DNA of 64,000 bases from positions 620,001-684,000 of the forward strand of contig CP054183.1 in the NCBI GenBank assembly GCA_015709695.1. The letters run 5' to 3'. Positions 42,724-54,600 of the stretch are shown here, one piece after another. The DNA is from Gammaproteobacteria bacterium. GTDB taxonomy: Bacteria > Pseudomonadota > Gammaproteobacteria > Steroidobacterales > GCA-2729495. The notes beneath the pieces are model-generated. The model worked only from the letters and a program-made list of their open reading frames with translations. It ran no database searches and was not told where the DNA came from. Each line of letters opens with the position of its first letter. The first letter of the stretch is position 1. The position numbers were made by a program, and so were the translations under genes.

Positions 42724-45126
42724 TCATGCAATGCACACCTCGAAGTCAACACCCTCCCAGCGCGCGGCCTCCTGCCAGTAGAAGGTGAACCGGAGAATCG
42801 TGCCGCCCGGCAGGCCACTGCTTGGCAGGTCGGCGACATGTACGCCGATGCCGGTATCGCGGGTGACGGCATCATGGGTCGTGTGCCAGCCATCGCTGCT
42901 CCAGTGGATCGTGGCCCTGGCCAGGACCTCGATGCGCAGGGTCCGCCCGGCAGGGCTGGAGCGGCACTTGTGGTTGAAGCGCCAGCTGGCCTGGAGCGGC
43001 CGGGTCTGCCTTCGGGCATAGCGCTCGACCACCTGTGGCGGCGTGTCGTAAACGCGTCCCTCCTGCAGCGAGCGCAGGAGCTTGATGTGTTCAGCGTGGG
43101 CCCAGACCAGGGGCATGGCGGAACCGGCGGGATGGCCGAAGGAGAGTTCGCGCTCCGGAATGTCGCTGGTGTCCCAGACCTGCTCGGGCAGCATGCCGCC
43201 GTCGTTGGCAAAGCCGAGCATGGTCCGCGCCAGCCGGCGTGCGACTTCCGGGCGGCCCGCCGCCAGTTCGTAGTGCGCCCGCTCCCCGGTGAGCAGTGGC
43301 CAGGCGCGCCCCTGGCCGGTGCCGTCGAACGGTGAGCCGTCCGCGTGTTCGCCGTAGCCATCGTCGTTGTAGCGATGCCAGGCGGGTCCCGCGGGCGTGT
43401 CCACCTTGAGCAGCGCATCGATCACGCGGACGGTGTTGACGATGCGCGGGTCATCCGCCGCCCGCAGCCCGAAGCGCACCAGCGCCAGGGCATCCGGACT
43501 GACGATGTGGCGTGCCGGCGCGGGATCTTCGCCGGCGGGGCGGTTCTTGATCGGCACCAGGCCCTGGGTGGCCGGCGTGGCGGCGCCATCCATGGGCGGT
43601 GAAATGCGCACGTAGTGGCCGTCGACACCGGCCTGCCGCGCCAGGTCCGTGCCGGTGACGTAGGTCCAGCGCTCCACTTGCGCATTCCAGGTGTCGGCGG
43701 TCTCGCGCAGGTAGCTGGCCAGCTCTGGTTCGTCCTGCGTATCCGCGAGCCCGGCGGCGGTGAGCAACGCGGCGATTTCCGCCGCCAGCGTGAACGGCGA
43801 GTAGCCGGCGTCCTCTTCCCAGCGGTCCTGTTGCGTCACCGGCCCGTTGCGGGCGAGAAAGCCCGCAGCACGCCGTGCCATGGGCCAGAGCTGCCGGAGC
43901 CCCGCGGCATCGAGCGCGCCTTCGCGCCGCGCGAGATCGATCAGCAGGATGGGAAACGCGGTCTCGTCCATCTGGATGCCGTTCCAGTATGGCGTGCCGT
44001 CGAGCCACATGTTCTGGGGCCAGTGGCCGTCGGCTTCCTGGGTGACCTGCAGGTAACGCAGTACCCGGCGCACGTCGTCGTGGGCACCGGCGGCCAGCAG
44101 CGCGCCGGCGGCTTCGACCAGGTCCCGTGGCCAGGCCAGGTGGTAGCCGCCGGGGTCGTCGTCGCCCCTGGAGAATCCCCAGGGAAACGACAGGCTGGCG
44201 ATCAGGCCGCCCGGCAGGCGCTTCGACTCGTGCGCACGCAACACCATCAGGCTGGTGCGCCAGCCATCGTCGCCCCGATCCCGGCTGCGGGCGACCGGAC
44301 GGAAGGATGCCTGCCAGTCCTGCCAGCCGCGCACGTAGGCGTCGCGCGCGGCCTCGAAGCCATCCGCAAGACTCGCCAGTACCCGGTGGCCGGCTTCGGC
44401 TGCCGTGCTGCCAAAGCCGATGGCCAGCACGAATCGGCCCTCGCAGGCTTCGATGTCGACCTCGCCGGTGAGGGCGACATTGCCGTTCTCCGCGCGAGTG
44501 TATTGCCACTGCATCCGCCGGTGCCGCGACAGGTCCTGCCAGCCGTCGCTGATGCCCACGAAGCCTGCGGAGCGGCCGTGCCATGGTGCCGAGCAGGCGA
44601 TCGCCAGCGCGAAGCCTTCCCGCTGCGCAAACAGCATGGGCTGGCCCTTGCAGTCGCCGATCCAGGCATCGTTGCCCTGGCCGCGGTTGCCCAGGTGCGG
44701 TGCGGCCAGCACGTACAGGCGGTAGTCGGCGAGGCCGCCGGGCAGCGGCGTGAATTGCGTGTGCTGCAGCACCACGTCGCGCAGCGGGTCGGCGAGGATC
44801 TCCTTGTCGATACGGTAGCGGCCCGCCACGCAGTGGTTGCTCAGACGGTAGAGTGGTACGCCATCGACCGGATAGCTGACCTGCGAGCGGGCATGGCGCT
44901 TCTCCTCGGAGAAGAACTCGTGCCCGTCGGTCACCACCAGGCCGATGTCGCGCGTGCAGGGCAGGTCGAGGCGCGGGTAATAGACCTCGTTGAGGATGCC
45001 GTGGCTGAGCGTGAACCAGACGTGGCCGGCTCCGGACAGGGAGGTCCCGACACCGGTCTTGGCACTCGAGGTCCAGCGTGGCGGCGAGCCAGGCCAGCCG
45101 GGAGCGGTGATGCAATCCGTTGCCAT
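42724..45126 (-). CDS. GH15 glucoamylase-like glycoside hydrolase
   Basis: The 800-aa protein matches bacterial glucan 1,4-alpha-glucosidases. An N-terminal beta-sandwich (about residues 20-280, HGILNEVYYPRLD; VTDGHEFFSEEK) is followed by an (alpha/alpha)6 barrel (about 300-690) containing YHLAWPRDLVEAAGAL, MWLDGTPYWNGIQMDETAFPI and EDAGYSPF. It also has a short C-terminal beta extension. No signal peptide is visible, so it probably acts on internal alpha-glucans or trehalose-like oligomers. Glucose 1-dehydrogenase lies 32 bp upstream on the same strand, suggesting glucan to glucose to gluconate flow. Confidence 0.9.
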   Translation of the reverse strand: MATDCITAPGWPGSPPRWTSSAKTGVGTSLSGAGHVWFTLSHGILNEVYYPRLDLPCTRDIGLVVTDGHEFFSEEKRHARSQVSYPVDGVPLYRLSNHCVAGRYRIDKEILADPLRDVVLQHTQFTPLPGGLADYRLYVLAAPHLGNRGQGNDAWIGDCKGQPMLFAQREGFALAIACSAPWHGRSAGFVGISDGWQDLSRHRRMQWQYTRAENGNVALTGEVDIEACEGRFVLAIGFGSTAAEAGHRVLASLADGFEAARDAYVRGWQDWQASFRPVARSRDRGDDGWRTSLMVLRAHESKRLPGGLIASLSFPWGFSRGDDDPGGYHLAWPRDLVEAAGALLAAGAHDDVRRVLRYLQVTQEADGHWPQNMWLDGTPYWNGIQMDETAFPILLIDLARREGALDAAGLRQLWPMARRAAGFLARNGPVTQQDRWEEDAGYSPFTLAAEIAALLTAAGLADTQDEPELASYLRETADTWNAQVERWTYVTGTDLARQAGVDGHYVRISPPMDGAATPATQGLVPIKNRPAGEDPAPARHIVSPDALALVRFGLRAADDPRIVNTVRVIDALLKVDTPAGPAWHRYNDDGYGEHADGSPFDGTGQGRAWPLLTGERAHYELAAGRPEVARRLARTMLGFANDGGMLPEQVWDTSDIPERELSFGHPAGSAMPLVWAHAEHIKLLRSLQEGRVYDTPPQVVERYARRQTRPLQASWRFNHKCRSSPAGRTLRIEVLARATIHWSSDGWHTTHDAVTRDTGIGVHVADLPSSGLPGGTILRFTFYWQEAARWEGVDFEVCIA

Positions 45127-45158
45127 CGTGGCTGCAGGATACCTTGCCGTGCCGCCGG

Positions 45159-46921
<1,763 letters not shown>

Positions 46922-46957
46922 TCATGCCGCAGCCGTGCCCCGGGGACCGCACCCGTC

Positions 46958-48424
46958 TCAGGTGGCTTCGTCGCGGGACGGCTTGCTCGCGGCGGGACCG
47001 GCGTCGGCCTGGATGGGCGCGGGCGCGCGCTGCTGCATCCAGTCGGGCAGGGGCACCTCGTCGCGGGTCATGAAAGCCAGCACGTTGAAGTAGGCCTGCA
47101 CGTTGTCGACGAACCAGACCGTCTCGCCACCGCGGGCGAAACCATGGCGCGTCTGCGCGGCGAAATCCGGATCGGCGAGCTTCTTCACCGCGGGGCGCAC
47201 GTGCACCCAGAGGTTCCAGTTGCCGCCACCGTCGCGGGTCAGGCGCCGGGCATCGAGCAGATGGCCGAAGCCCATGTTGTAGGTGGCCAGCGCGAAGGCA
47301 GTGCGGTCCGGTTCGACCACGTCCTTGGGAATCCGTGACAGGATGTGCGCCAGGTAGCGCGCGCCGCCACGAATGCTCTGCGCGGCGTCGGTGCGATCCT
47401 CGATGCCGAAGCTGGCGGCGGTTTCCTCGGTGAGCATCATCAGGCCCCGCACGCCGGTGGGGGAGACGGCAGTGGGGTCCCACCTGGATTCCTGGTAGCC
47501 AATGGCGGCCAGCAGCCGCCAGTCGACACCGAACTCCATGGCGGCCGCCTTGAATTGCTGGCGGTAAGCCGACAGCTTGGAGCGCACATCGCGCAGGAAG
47601 TCCTTCGTGCCGACGTAGTTCGGCCGGGCGACGTGGCCGTAGTAGGTGTCCATGATGCGGTCCAGCTCGCCACTCGCCCGGATGCGGGCGAAGTAACGCT
47701 CGGCCGCCTGCCGCAGGCTCGCATCCGCCCGCTGCGGGAAGGCCCAGGCAACCGACTCGCCCTCGGCGAGGTTGAAGGCCACGCGGATCTCGGGGATGTA
47801 GCTGCGGTACACGGCGAAGGCGCTGGATTTCACCACCGTGTAGTCGAGAGAACCGATGGCCACGCGGTGCAGCAATTCATTCTGGTCGGCGTGCGGGTTC
47901 TCGGTCCAGACGAGATCGGGCACCCGCGCCTGGGCCCGGACCAGTGTCTTGACATAACTTGTTCCGGAAGGAACCTCGAGGCGCTTGCCGCGCAGCTGCC
48001 GCAGGTCGCGCGGCCGGCGGCGGCCGTCGCGGTACACCAGGTGCTCGGTGACCTGCTGGTAGGCCGGCCCGAAGTCCACGAGCCGCTCGCTGTCCCGGTT
48101 GACGGTCAGGCCGGCGGCAGCGAGATGACCCTGCCCGTTGACCAGGGCCGGCAGCACCTGGGCGGCGTTTTCCACCACGATCAGGCGCAGGCGGACGCCG
48201 AGCTCCTCCGCAAAGCCCTTGAGCAGCTCGTATTCAGGGCCGCTGGGGCCGTCACCGTCCACGTAGTAGGCGTTGGGCCCGTTGCGCGTGATGACCCGCA
48301 GTTCGCCCAGTTGCCGGACCTCTTCCAGCAGGGAAGGCGGGTGCGCGCAGGTGCCCAGCACCGCGGTCGCGCACAGCAGCACTCCAAGCTTCAGGCGGGC
48401 AGCCAGCAACCTTGAAACCTCCAC
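46958..48424 (-). CDS. mltF: Membrane-bound lytic murein transglycosylase F
   Basis: The 488-aa protein matches MltF: a lipoprotein-like N-terminus (LLCATAVLGTC), a periplasmic amino-acid-binding-like domain (about residues 38-265, LGELRVITRNGPNAYYV), and a C-terminal lytic transglycosylase domain (about 285-440) with GYQESRWDP (catalytic Glu), SPTGVRGLMMLT and ALATYNMGFGHLLDARRL. It cleaves peptidoglycan at the outer-membrane inner face. It converges on tadA. Confidence 0.94.
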   Translation of the reverse strand: MEVSRLLAARLKLGVLLCATAVLGTCAHPPSLLEEVRQLGELRVITRNGPNAYYVDGDGPSGPEYELLKGFAEELGVRLRLIVVENAAQVLPALVNGQGHLAAAGLTVNRDSERLVDFGPAYQQVTEHLVYRDGRRRPRDLRQLRGKRLEVPSGTSYVKTLVRAQARVPDLVWTENPHADQNELLHRVAIGSLDYTVVKSSAFAVYRSYIPEIRVAFNLAEGESVAWAFPQRADASLRQAAERYFARIRASGELDRIMDTYYGHVARPNYVGTKDFLRDVRSKLSAYRQQFKAAAMEFGVDWRLLAAIGYQESRWDPTAVSPTGVRGLMMLTEETAASFGIEDRTDAAQSIRGGARYLAHILSRIPKDVVEPDRTAFALATYNMGFGHLLDARRLTRDGGGNWNLWVHVRPAVKKLADPDFAAQTRHGFARGGETVWFVDNVQAYFNVLAFMTRDEVPLPDWMQQRAPAPIQADAGPAASKPSRDEAT

Positions 48425-48514
48425 CCGCAGGGTCGTCCCTGACGGTTTGGCCCAGACGCGGGGCAGACGTTACCATGCCCGCCGTCGGCCCGGCCATTGG
48501 AACAGGTCACCATT

Positions 48515-48600
48515 ATCCGACCGAGTATTATGTTTATATTTATATTAATCAGTAAGTTGCAATATACATATAAACCTGTTGGTTATGTGCGGTCTGATCA
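48515..48600. other. AT-rich patch with an inverted repeat
   Basis: About 85 bp are strikingly AT-rich in an otherwise GC-rich window. GTTTATAT at 48532-48539 is a perfect dyad with ATATAAAC at 48568-48575. It lies between mltF and a small divergent ORF and may carry both promoters or bind a silencer or nucleoid protein. Confidence 0.5.
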
Positions 48601-48615
48601 CCAGGGGTTCCGGTC

Positions 48616-48951
48616 GTGATCGGCGCCGGCCCTGTCGTGGCGCCGGGCTGGGATGAGTGGTGCCGTGCCCAGGGCCTCGATCCGGCCGAGGTGCGCCTCG
48701 TGCTCGGCCGCTACCGCGCCTACCGCCTCTACTATGAGAGCGGACGCCGTGGGGAGCCGCTGCCCCTGGAGAACTGGTTCACGTTCTACCGGATGGAGAC
48801 GGCCAGCGAGGTGGAGCAGAACGCGCCGACCGCCTCCGGCTGCTCGGTGGACCCCAATGCCCGCAACCGCGGCGCCATCAGCCGGCCTGCCGAATTCCTG
48901 CAGGCGCTGGTCCGGCTGGCCAGCCAGACTGCTTGCAACCGGGCGCCCTGA
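48616..48951 (+). CDS. Small protein, unknown function
   Basis: The predicted 111-aa protein starts with GTG and reads as a compact helical protein (WDEWCRAQGLDPAEVRLVLGRYRAYRL; PLENWFTFYRME). The C-terminal half is polar. No recognised domain. It is plausible but the start has no strong ribosome-binding site. Confidence 0.5.
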   Translation: MIGAGPVVAPGWDEWCRAQGLDPAEVRLVLGRYRAYRLYYESGRRGEPLPLENWFTFYRMETASEVEQNAPTASGCSVDPNARNRGAISRPAEFLQALVRLASQTACNRAP

Positions 48952-48990
48952 CCCGGGGCAGAAACGGCTGGCAGCCGGCCGCGAGCCGCC

Positions 48991-48996
48991 TATAAT
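48991..48996 (+). promoter_or_regulatory. -10 hexamer for tRNA-Ser
   Basis: A consensus TATAAT lies 19 bp upstream of the tRNA 5' end. The -35 region is less clear (CTGGCA-like). Confidence 0.6.
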
Positions 48997-49015
48997 TCCG
49001 CGGCCTGCATGCCCC

Positions 49016-49103
49016 GGAGGGATGCCGGAGCGGCTAAACGGCCCTGACTCGAAATCAGTGGGACGGAAACGTCACGGGGGTTCGAATCCCTCTCCCTCCG
49101 CCA
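49016..49103 (+). tRNA. tRNA-Ser(CGA)
   Basis: The acceptor stem GGAGGGA/TCCCTCC, long variable arm (GACG-GAAA-CGTC), T-loop TTCGAAT and encoded CCA (49101-49103) give a class II tRNA. The anticodon loop CTCGAAA holds CGA at 49050-49052. The 27-43 pair is a C-T mismatch, as read. It reads UCG codons. The lower-GC insert begins directly downstream. Confidence 0.95.
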
Positions 49104-49175
49104 GTTATTATTACCTTGTAAAACAATGACTTATAAATACAACTGAAGACGAAATATATCCAAATTTCTGGCCTT

Positions 49176-49517
49176 GTGCGCATGGGTATTTTCGTGCTCG
49201 ACCTCAAGATGTTGAACGAGTCTGATCCTCTGGGGCTCTTGTTTGGCAATCCCTTCAAATATTTCAGTCCGCAAGAAAAAGGGTGTGATCTCGTTGGCGA
49301 AGGCAATGAATGCACTAGGAAGTGCTGCGATGCCCATGATCAATGTTACGAAGCGAACCGCTGCAACATGTGGTCGTGGTTATTTACGGGAGGGATAAAT
49401 GCTGGTGTGCAGTCTCCATGCACCAGATGTAATGCCCAGGTCGTCGTTTGCTACGTCCGGAGCTACTGGCGCTGTGAACCGTCGGATCGACGATGCAGTA
49501 ACACGGACCTTCAATGA
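49176..49517 (+). CDS. Phospholipase A2-like Cys-rich protein
   Basis: The 113-aa protein has eleven cysteines and contains CCDAHDQCY, which fits the phospholipase A2 His active-site pattern (C-C-x2-H-x2-C) with the catalytic His followed by the Asp typical of the enzyme. The Ca2+-loop glycine pattern is not obvious, so catalysis is uncertain. Similar CC..HD.CY tips occur on the C-termini of bacterial Rhs-type or secreted toxins. There is no signal peptide. The start is uncertain (GTG 49176 or ATG 49182). The gene is less GC-rich than its surroundings and overlaps a membrane protein gene by 4 nt. Confidence 0.6.
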   Translation: MRMGIFVLDLKMLNESDPLGLLFGNPFKYFSPQEKGCDLVGEGNECTRKCCDAHDQCYEANRCNMWSWLFTGGINAGVQSPCTRCNAQVVVCYVRSYWRCEPSDRRCSNTDLQ

Positions 49518-49903
49518 CGCCTCAAATCAGGCCGACACCTGTCGCCGATAGGCGTCCAACCGTTATTGCTTACGCTGCGGCAATTGCCGTTGGCGCGGCC
49601 GTTTGGATTGGGATAATGCTGGCGGACGAGGTTAGATACGCCTGGAGTAGCCGCACGTATTTTGTTGTTGGCCTTCCAGCCATGATGGTAGCTGCTGGAG
49701 TCCTCGCATGGCTCATGCCGGAAAGGACTTGGAGCTGGGGATGGGCCATGGTATTTCCGCAAGCCCTGCTTGCATTTTCGATGGCAAGGAAATTCACGTT
49801 GTGGCCAATCGCACTTGCGCAATTTGCCCTTGTCGCATCGATTTGTGGGATTGCCGCACTGGCAGCCGCGAGGATATCGATTCATAAACGTCGCCGTCGG
49901 TAA
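49514..49903 (+). CDS. Four-helix membrane protein, possible immunity partner
   Basis: The 129-aa protein has about four membrane helices (residues about 18-38, 48-67, 75-95, 98-118) and a Lys/Arg-rich tail. The ATG overlaps the stop of the PLA2-like gene (ATGA), so the two are translationally coupled. Membrane-located immunity proteins often pair with lipid-attacking toxins, but here it is only inferred from the neighbour. Confidence 0.6.
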   Translation: MTPQIRPTPVADRRPTVIAYAAAIAVGAAVWIGIMLADEVRYAWSSRTYFVVGLPAMMVAAGVLAWLMPERTWSWGWAMVFPQALLAFSMARKFTLWPIALAQFALVASICGIAALAAARISIHKRRRR

Positions 49904-50050
49904 TGGCGATGTGGCCTGTTGATGGAGATTACCCGAGCTGAGGACTCGTCACCGCCCGTTGGAGACAGCGAGTCCGCGCATACGTAATGCACTCACAAGG
50001 ACGTCACGGCGTGTGTCGCTGTATGCACCGCCACGCTGTTAACCCCATAG

Positions 50051-50202
50051 AACTCCCTGATCAGGCCGGCGAAATTCCCTGTTTTGGAGTAGGCCGGAGA
50101 ATTCATCGGGGCCTCAAATCAGGCAATTTGGGCGCGTTCAGCTGCAAGCCTCGGCCGGCCGGACGCGTGCTTTCCCTGTAGTTTCCCTGTTCAACAGGGA
50201 AA
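50051..50202. repeat. Clustered TTCCCTGTT motifs and a perfect palindrome
   Basis: The motif (A/T)TTCCCTG(T/A) occurs at 50075-50083, 50171-50179 and 50182-50191, with a related CTCCCTGA at 50053-50060. The last copy pairs with AACAGGGAAA at 50193-50202 to make a 10-bp perfect dyad with one central base. The 383 bp between the membrane protein and narK hold no gene I can support; this cluster is the only clear structure. Confidence 0.65.
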
Positions 50203-50286
50203 AGGTCCGCTGAGACTGGTTCGCTAATGACTACGTCCACCGCCACCTTGAAGTGCAAGCGGTCATAGGCGCCCGATGAGCCAGCC

Positions 50287-51573
50287 ATGAGCAGCACCGA
50301 CCAGCTGCACCCGCGTGCCTACGTGGTGCTGTTCGCCAGCACGTTCGCCTTCATGGTCTGCTTTGCCGTGTGGATGATGCTGGGCGTCATCGGCATTCCG
50401 GTGCGCGAGACGCTCGGGCTCAACAATACCGAGTTCGGCCTGCTGACCTCCACGCCGGTGCTGTTCGGGGCGCTGATGCGGCTGCCTCTCGGTGCCTGGA
50501 CGGACCGCTTCGGCGGCCGCGTCGTCATGACCACGTTGCTGCTGGTGGCGGCCCTGCCGGTGTACCTGCTGAGCCATGCCACCGCATACTGGCAATTCCT
50601 CGCCATCGGCTTCCTGCTCGGAATCGTCGGCGCCTCCTTCGCCGTCGGCACGCCGTACAGCGCGCGCTTCTTTCCGCAGCACAGGCGCGGCTTCGCCATG
50701 GGCTTCTTCGGTGCCGGAACCAGCGGCGCGGCACTGAATCTCTTCGTGGCGCCGCGATTGATCGAGGCCCATGGCTGGGCGATGGTCCCCAAGGTCTATG
50801 CGGCGGTATTGCTGGCGACCGCGCTGCTGTTCTGGCTGGCGAGTGCGCCGGATCCGGGCGTGCGCGGCGGTGCGGCCGGCACACCGCTGCTGCGACAACT
50901 GGCGGTGCTGCGTGACTGGCGCGTGTGGAAGCTCTGCCAGTACTACTCGCTCACCTTCGGCGGCTTCACCGCGCTGGCACTCTGGATGCCGGACTACTAT
51001 GTGCAGGAGTACGGCCTCGGCATCAACGCCGCCGCCATGCTGGCCATGGTGTTCGCGCTGCCCGCCGGCGTGCTGCGCGCCGTCGGTGGCTGGATTGCCG
51101 ACCGGCGTGGTGCCCACGGCGTCACCTGGTGGGTGCTGTGGGTCGCGTGGATCGTGCTGTTCCTGATCTCCTACCCCGCGACCGAGTTCTCGGTGAAGAC
51201 CATCGACGGCGCGGCCCGGTTCCATCTCGCCTGGGCCGTGCAGCCGTTCACCCTGCTGCTGTTCGTCCTGGGAGTGGTGCTCGCCTTCGGCATGGCCTCG
51301 ACGTTCAAGTACATCAGCGACGAGTTCCCCGACAACCTCGGCGTCGTCAGCGGCATCGTCGGGCTGGCTGGCGGGCTCGGTGGTTTCTTTCTGCCGATCC
51401 TCTGGGGCATCGTCCTCGACATCACACGGATCCGCTCGAGCTGCTTCATGCTGCTTTACGGAATCGTGTGGGTGTCGCTGATCCTCATCTACTTCACCGA
51501 GGTCCGGCGCCTGCCGCTGGTGACCCACGAAGCGACGCGACCGGTTGACCTTGTGCAGCGCGATCCCCCGTAG
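50287..51573 (+). CDS. narK: Nitrate/nitrite transporter, MFS
   Basis: The 428-aa protein has twelve membrane helices and the NarK/NasA fold: GVIGIPVRETLGLNNTEFGLL, RLPLGAWTDRFGGR (MFS motif A with the conserved Arg), a GASFAVGTPYSARFFPQ helix and FKYISDEFPDNLGVVSGIVGLAGGLGGF near the second nitrate-signature region. It imports nitrate, or exchanges it for nitrite. It lies 62 bp upstream of narG and opens the nitrate operon. A typical FNR palindrome was not found just upstream. Confidence 0.93.
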   Translation: MSSTDQLHPRAYVVLFASTFAFMVCFAVWMMLGVIGIPVRETLGLNNTEFGLLTSTPVLFGALMRLPLGAWTDRFGGRVVMTTLLLVAALPVYLLSHATAYWQFLAIGFLLGIVGASFAVGTPYSARFFPQHRRGFAMGFFGAGTSGAALNLFVAPRLIEAHGWAMVPKVYAAVLLATALLFWLASAPDPGVRGGAAGTPLLRQLAVLRDWRVWKLCQYYSLTFGGFTALALWMPDYYVQEYGLGINAAAMLAMVFALPAGVLRAVGGWIADRRGAHGVTWWVLWVAWIVLFLISYPATEFSVKTIDGAARFHLAWAVQPFTLLLFVLGVVLAFGMASTFKYISDEFPDNLGVVSGIVGLAGGLGGFFLPILWGIVLDITRIRSSCFMLLYGIVWVSLILIYFTEVRRLPLVTHEATRPVDLVQRDPP

Positions 51574-51635
51574 CTCTTGTCGATCGTCCCGTCGCAGGTG
51601 TACGGTCGCAGCCTGACCGCGGGAACAGCAGAGCC

Positions 51636-54600
51636 ATGAGTCACTTCCTCGACCGTCTGAAGTTCTTCACCGAGCACCGCGAGCCCTTTGCAGGCGGCCA
51701 CGGCGAGACGCGCAAGGAAGACCGCAAGTGGGAGGAGGGCTACCGCCTGCGCTGGCAGCATGACCGGGTGGTGCGTTCCACCCACGGGGTGAACTGCACC
51801 GGCGGCTGCAGCTGGAAGATCTACGTCAAGGGCGGCATCGTCACCTGGGAGACGCAGCAGACCGATTACCCGCGCACCCGCCCCGGCATGCCCAACCACG
51901 AGCCGCGCGGCTGTTCGCGCGGGGCCTCGTACAGCTGGTATCTCTACAGCGCCAATCGTCTGAAGCACCCGATGGTGCGTGGCCGGCTGGTGCGGCTGTG
52001 GCGCGCGGCACGCAAGACGCTGGCACCGGTCGAGGCCTGGGCCTCGATCGTCGAGGATCCCGGCAGTGCGCGTGAGTACAAGTCCATCCGCGGCCGCGGC
52101 GGCTTCGTGCGCGTGGGCTGGGAGGAGGCCACCGAGATCGTCGCCGCGGCCAATGTCTACACCATCGGCAAGTACGGCCCGGATCGCGTGTGCGGCTTCT
52201 CGCCGATCCCGGCCATGTCGATGGTCTCGCACGCCTCCGGTGCACGCTATCTCTCGCTGATCGGTGGCAGCCTGCTGTCGTTCTACGACTGGTACTGCGA
52301 CCTCCCGCCCTCGTCGCCGCAGACCTGGGGCGAGCAGACCGACGTGCCGGAATCGGCCGACTGGTACAACTCGCAGTTCATCATCGCCTGGGGCTCGAAC
52401 GTGCCGCAGACGCGCACGCCGGATGCGCACTTCTTCGTCGAGGCGCGCTACAACGGCACCCGCATCGTCTCCATCACGCCGGACTATGCCGAGGTGGCCA
52501 AGTTCGGCGACCAGTGGCTGCATCCCAAGCAGGGCACCGATGCGGCGCTGGGCATGGCGATGGGTCACGTGATCCTCAGTGAGTTCCACGTGGCGCGCAC
52601 GGTGCCGTACTTCGACGATTACGCGCGCCGCTACACCGACCTGCCGCTGCTGGTCCGCCTGGTGAAGGACGGCGATCGCCATGTGCCCGACCGCTACCTG
52701 CGCGCCGCGGATTTCGCCGGCCAGCTTGGCCAGGTGAACAGCCCGGAGTGGAAGACCGTCGGCTTCGACGAAACCACCGGCAGCCCCGTGGCGCCGCAGG
52801 GCTCCATCGGCTATCGCTGGGGGCCGCAGGTATCGGCGGACCTTGGCAAGTGGAACCTCGAGGAGAAGGACGGCGCGAATGGCGCCGGAGTGAAGCTCGT
52901 GCTGTCGCTGCTCGGGCGCGGCGACGACGTGCTGCCGGTGGCCTTCCCTTACTTCGGTGGTCGGCCGCACGAGCACTTCCCGGCGAACGACCAGGGTGGC
53001 GACATACTGCTGCGCAAGGTGCCGGTGAAGATCCTGCGCTGTGCCGATGGCGACGTCGCGGTCGCCACCGTGTTCGACCTGTTGTGCGCCAACTACGGCG
53101 TCGACCGCGGCCTGGGCGACGGCTGCGCGAAGAGCTACGAGGACGACGTACCGTACACGCCGAAATGGCAGGAGGCGATCACCGGCGTACGCGCCGAGGA
53201 TGCCATCAGCGTGGCGCGCGAGTTCGCCAGGACCGCCGAGCTGACCCGGGGACGCTCGCTCATCATCATCGGCGCCGGCATGAACCACTGGTATCACCAG
53301 GACATGAACTATCGCGCCTGCATCAACATGGCCGTGCTCTGCGGCTGTGTCGGCGTCTCCGGCGGCGGCTGGGCGCACTACGTCGGCCAGGAGAAGCTGC
53401 GGCCACAGACCGGCTGGCAGGTGCTGGCCTTCGCCACCGACTGGGTGCGACCGCCGCGGCAGATGAACGGCACCTCGTTCTTCTACGCCCACTCCGACCA
53501 GTGGCGCTACGAGAAGATCGACGTCCGCGACCTGCTGTCGCCGCTCGCCGATCCGGCCCGCTACACCGGCTCGATGATCGACTTCAACGTGCGCGCCGAG
53601 CGCATGGGGTGGCTGCCCTCGGCACCGCAGCTCGGCGTCAATCCGCTGCGGGTCGCGGCCGAGGCGGCCAGGGCCGGCATGGAGCCTGCGGCCTACGTGG
53701 CCCGGGGGCTGCAGGACGGCAGCATCCGCATGGCCTGCGAGGACCCCGACAACCCGGTGAATTTCCCGCGCAACCTGTTCCTGTGGCGATCCAACCTGCT
53801 TGGTTCCTCGGGCAAGGGCCACGAGTACTTCCTGCGTCACTTCATGGGTGCGCAGCATGGCGTGCTCGGGCCGGACCTGGGCGAGTCCGGGGAGCCCAAG
53901 CCGGAGGAGGTGAAGTGGCACGAGCCGGCGCCGGAGGGCAAGCTCGATTTGCTGACGGTGCTCGACTTCCGCATGTCGACCACCTGCCTGTACGCCGACG
54001 TGGTGCTGCCGACCGCGACCTGGTACGAGAAGAACGATCTCAACACCACCGACATGCACCCGTTCATCCACCCGCTCTCGGCGGCGGTGGATCCGGCCTG
54101 GGAGGCGCGCAGCGACTGGGAGATCTACAAGGGCATCGCCAGGAAGTTCTCCGCGCTGGCCGCCGGCCACCTCGGCGTGGAGCAGGACGTGGTGCTGCAG
54201 CCGATCCTGCATGACACGCCGGGCGAGATCGCGCAGCCGCTGGACGTGGCCGACTGGAAGCGCGGCGAGTGTGCATTCGTGCCGGGGAAGACCGCGCCCG
54301 GCATCGTCGTGGTCGAGCGTGACTACCCGAACACCTACAAGCGCTTTACCGCCCTCGGGCCGCTGCTCAGGACGCAGGGCAACGGCGGCAAGGGCATCAA
54401 CTGGCCGATGGCCGATGTGGTCGACGGCCTGGCCGCGCTCAACAGGCCGGTGGCCGAGGAGGGTGTGACCCAGGGCTTGCCGAGGATAGAGACCGACACC
54501 GATGCCGCCGAGACCATCCTCTTCCTCGCGCCGGAGACCAACGGCGAAGTGGCCGTGCAGGCCTGGGACGCGCTGACCCGCCAGACCGGCCGGCCGCACC

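Noticed and set aside
50160-50286. FNR box upstream of narK
   Set aside because: No TTGAT-N4-ATCAA-like sequence is visible; nearby matches are too weak.
49104-50286. Duplicate of the tRNA 3' end marking an att site
   Set aside because: I could not find a second copy of the T-arm/CCA sequence, so integration at the tRNA is not shown.
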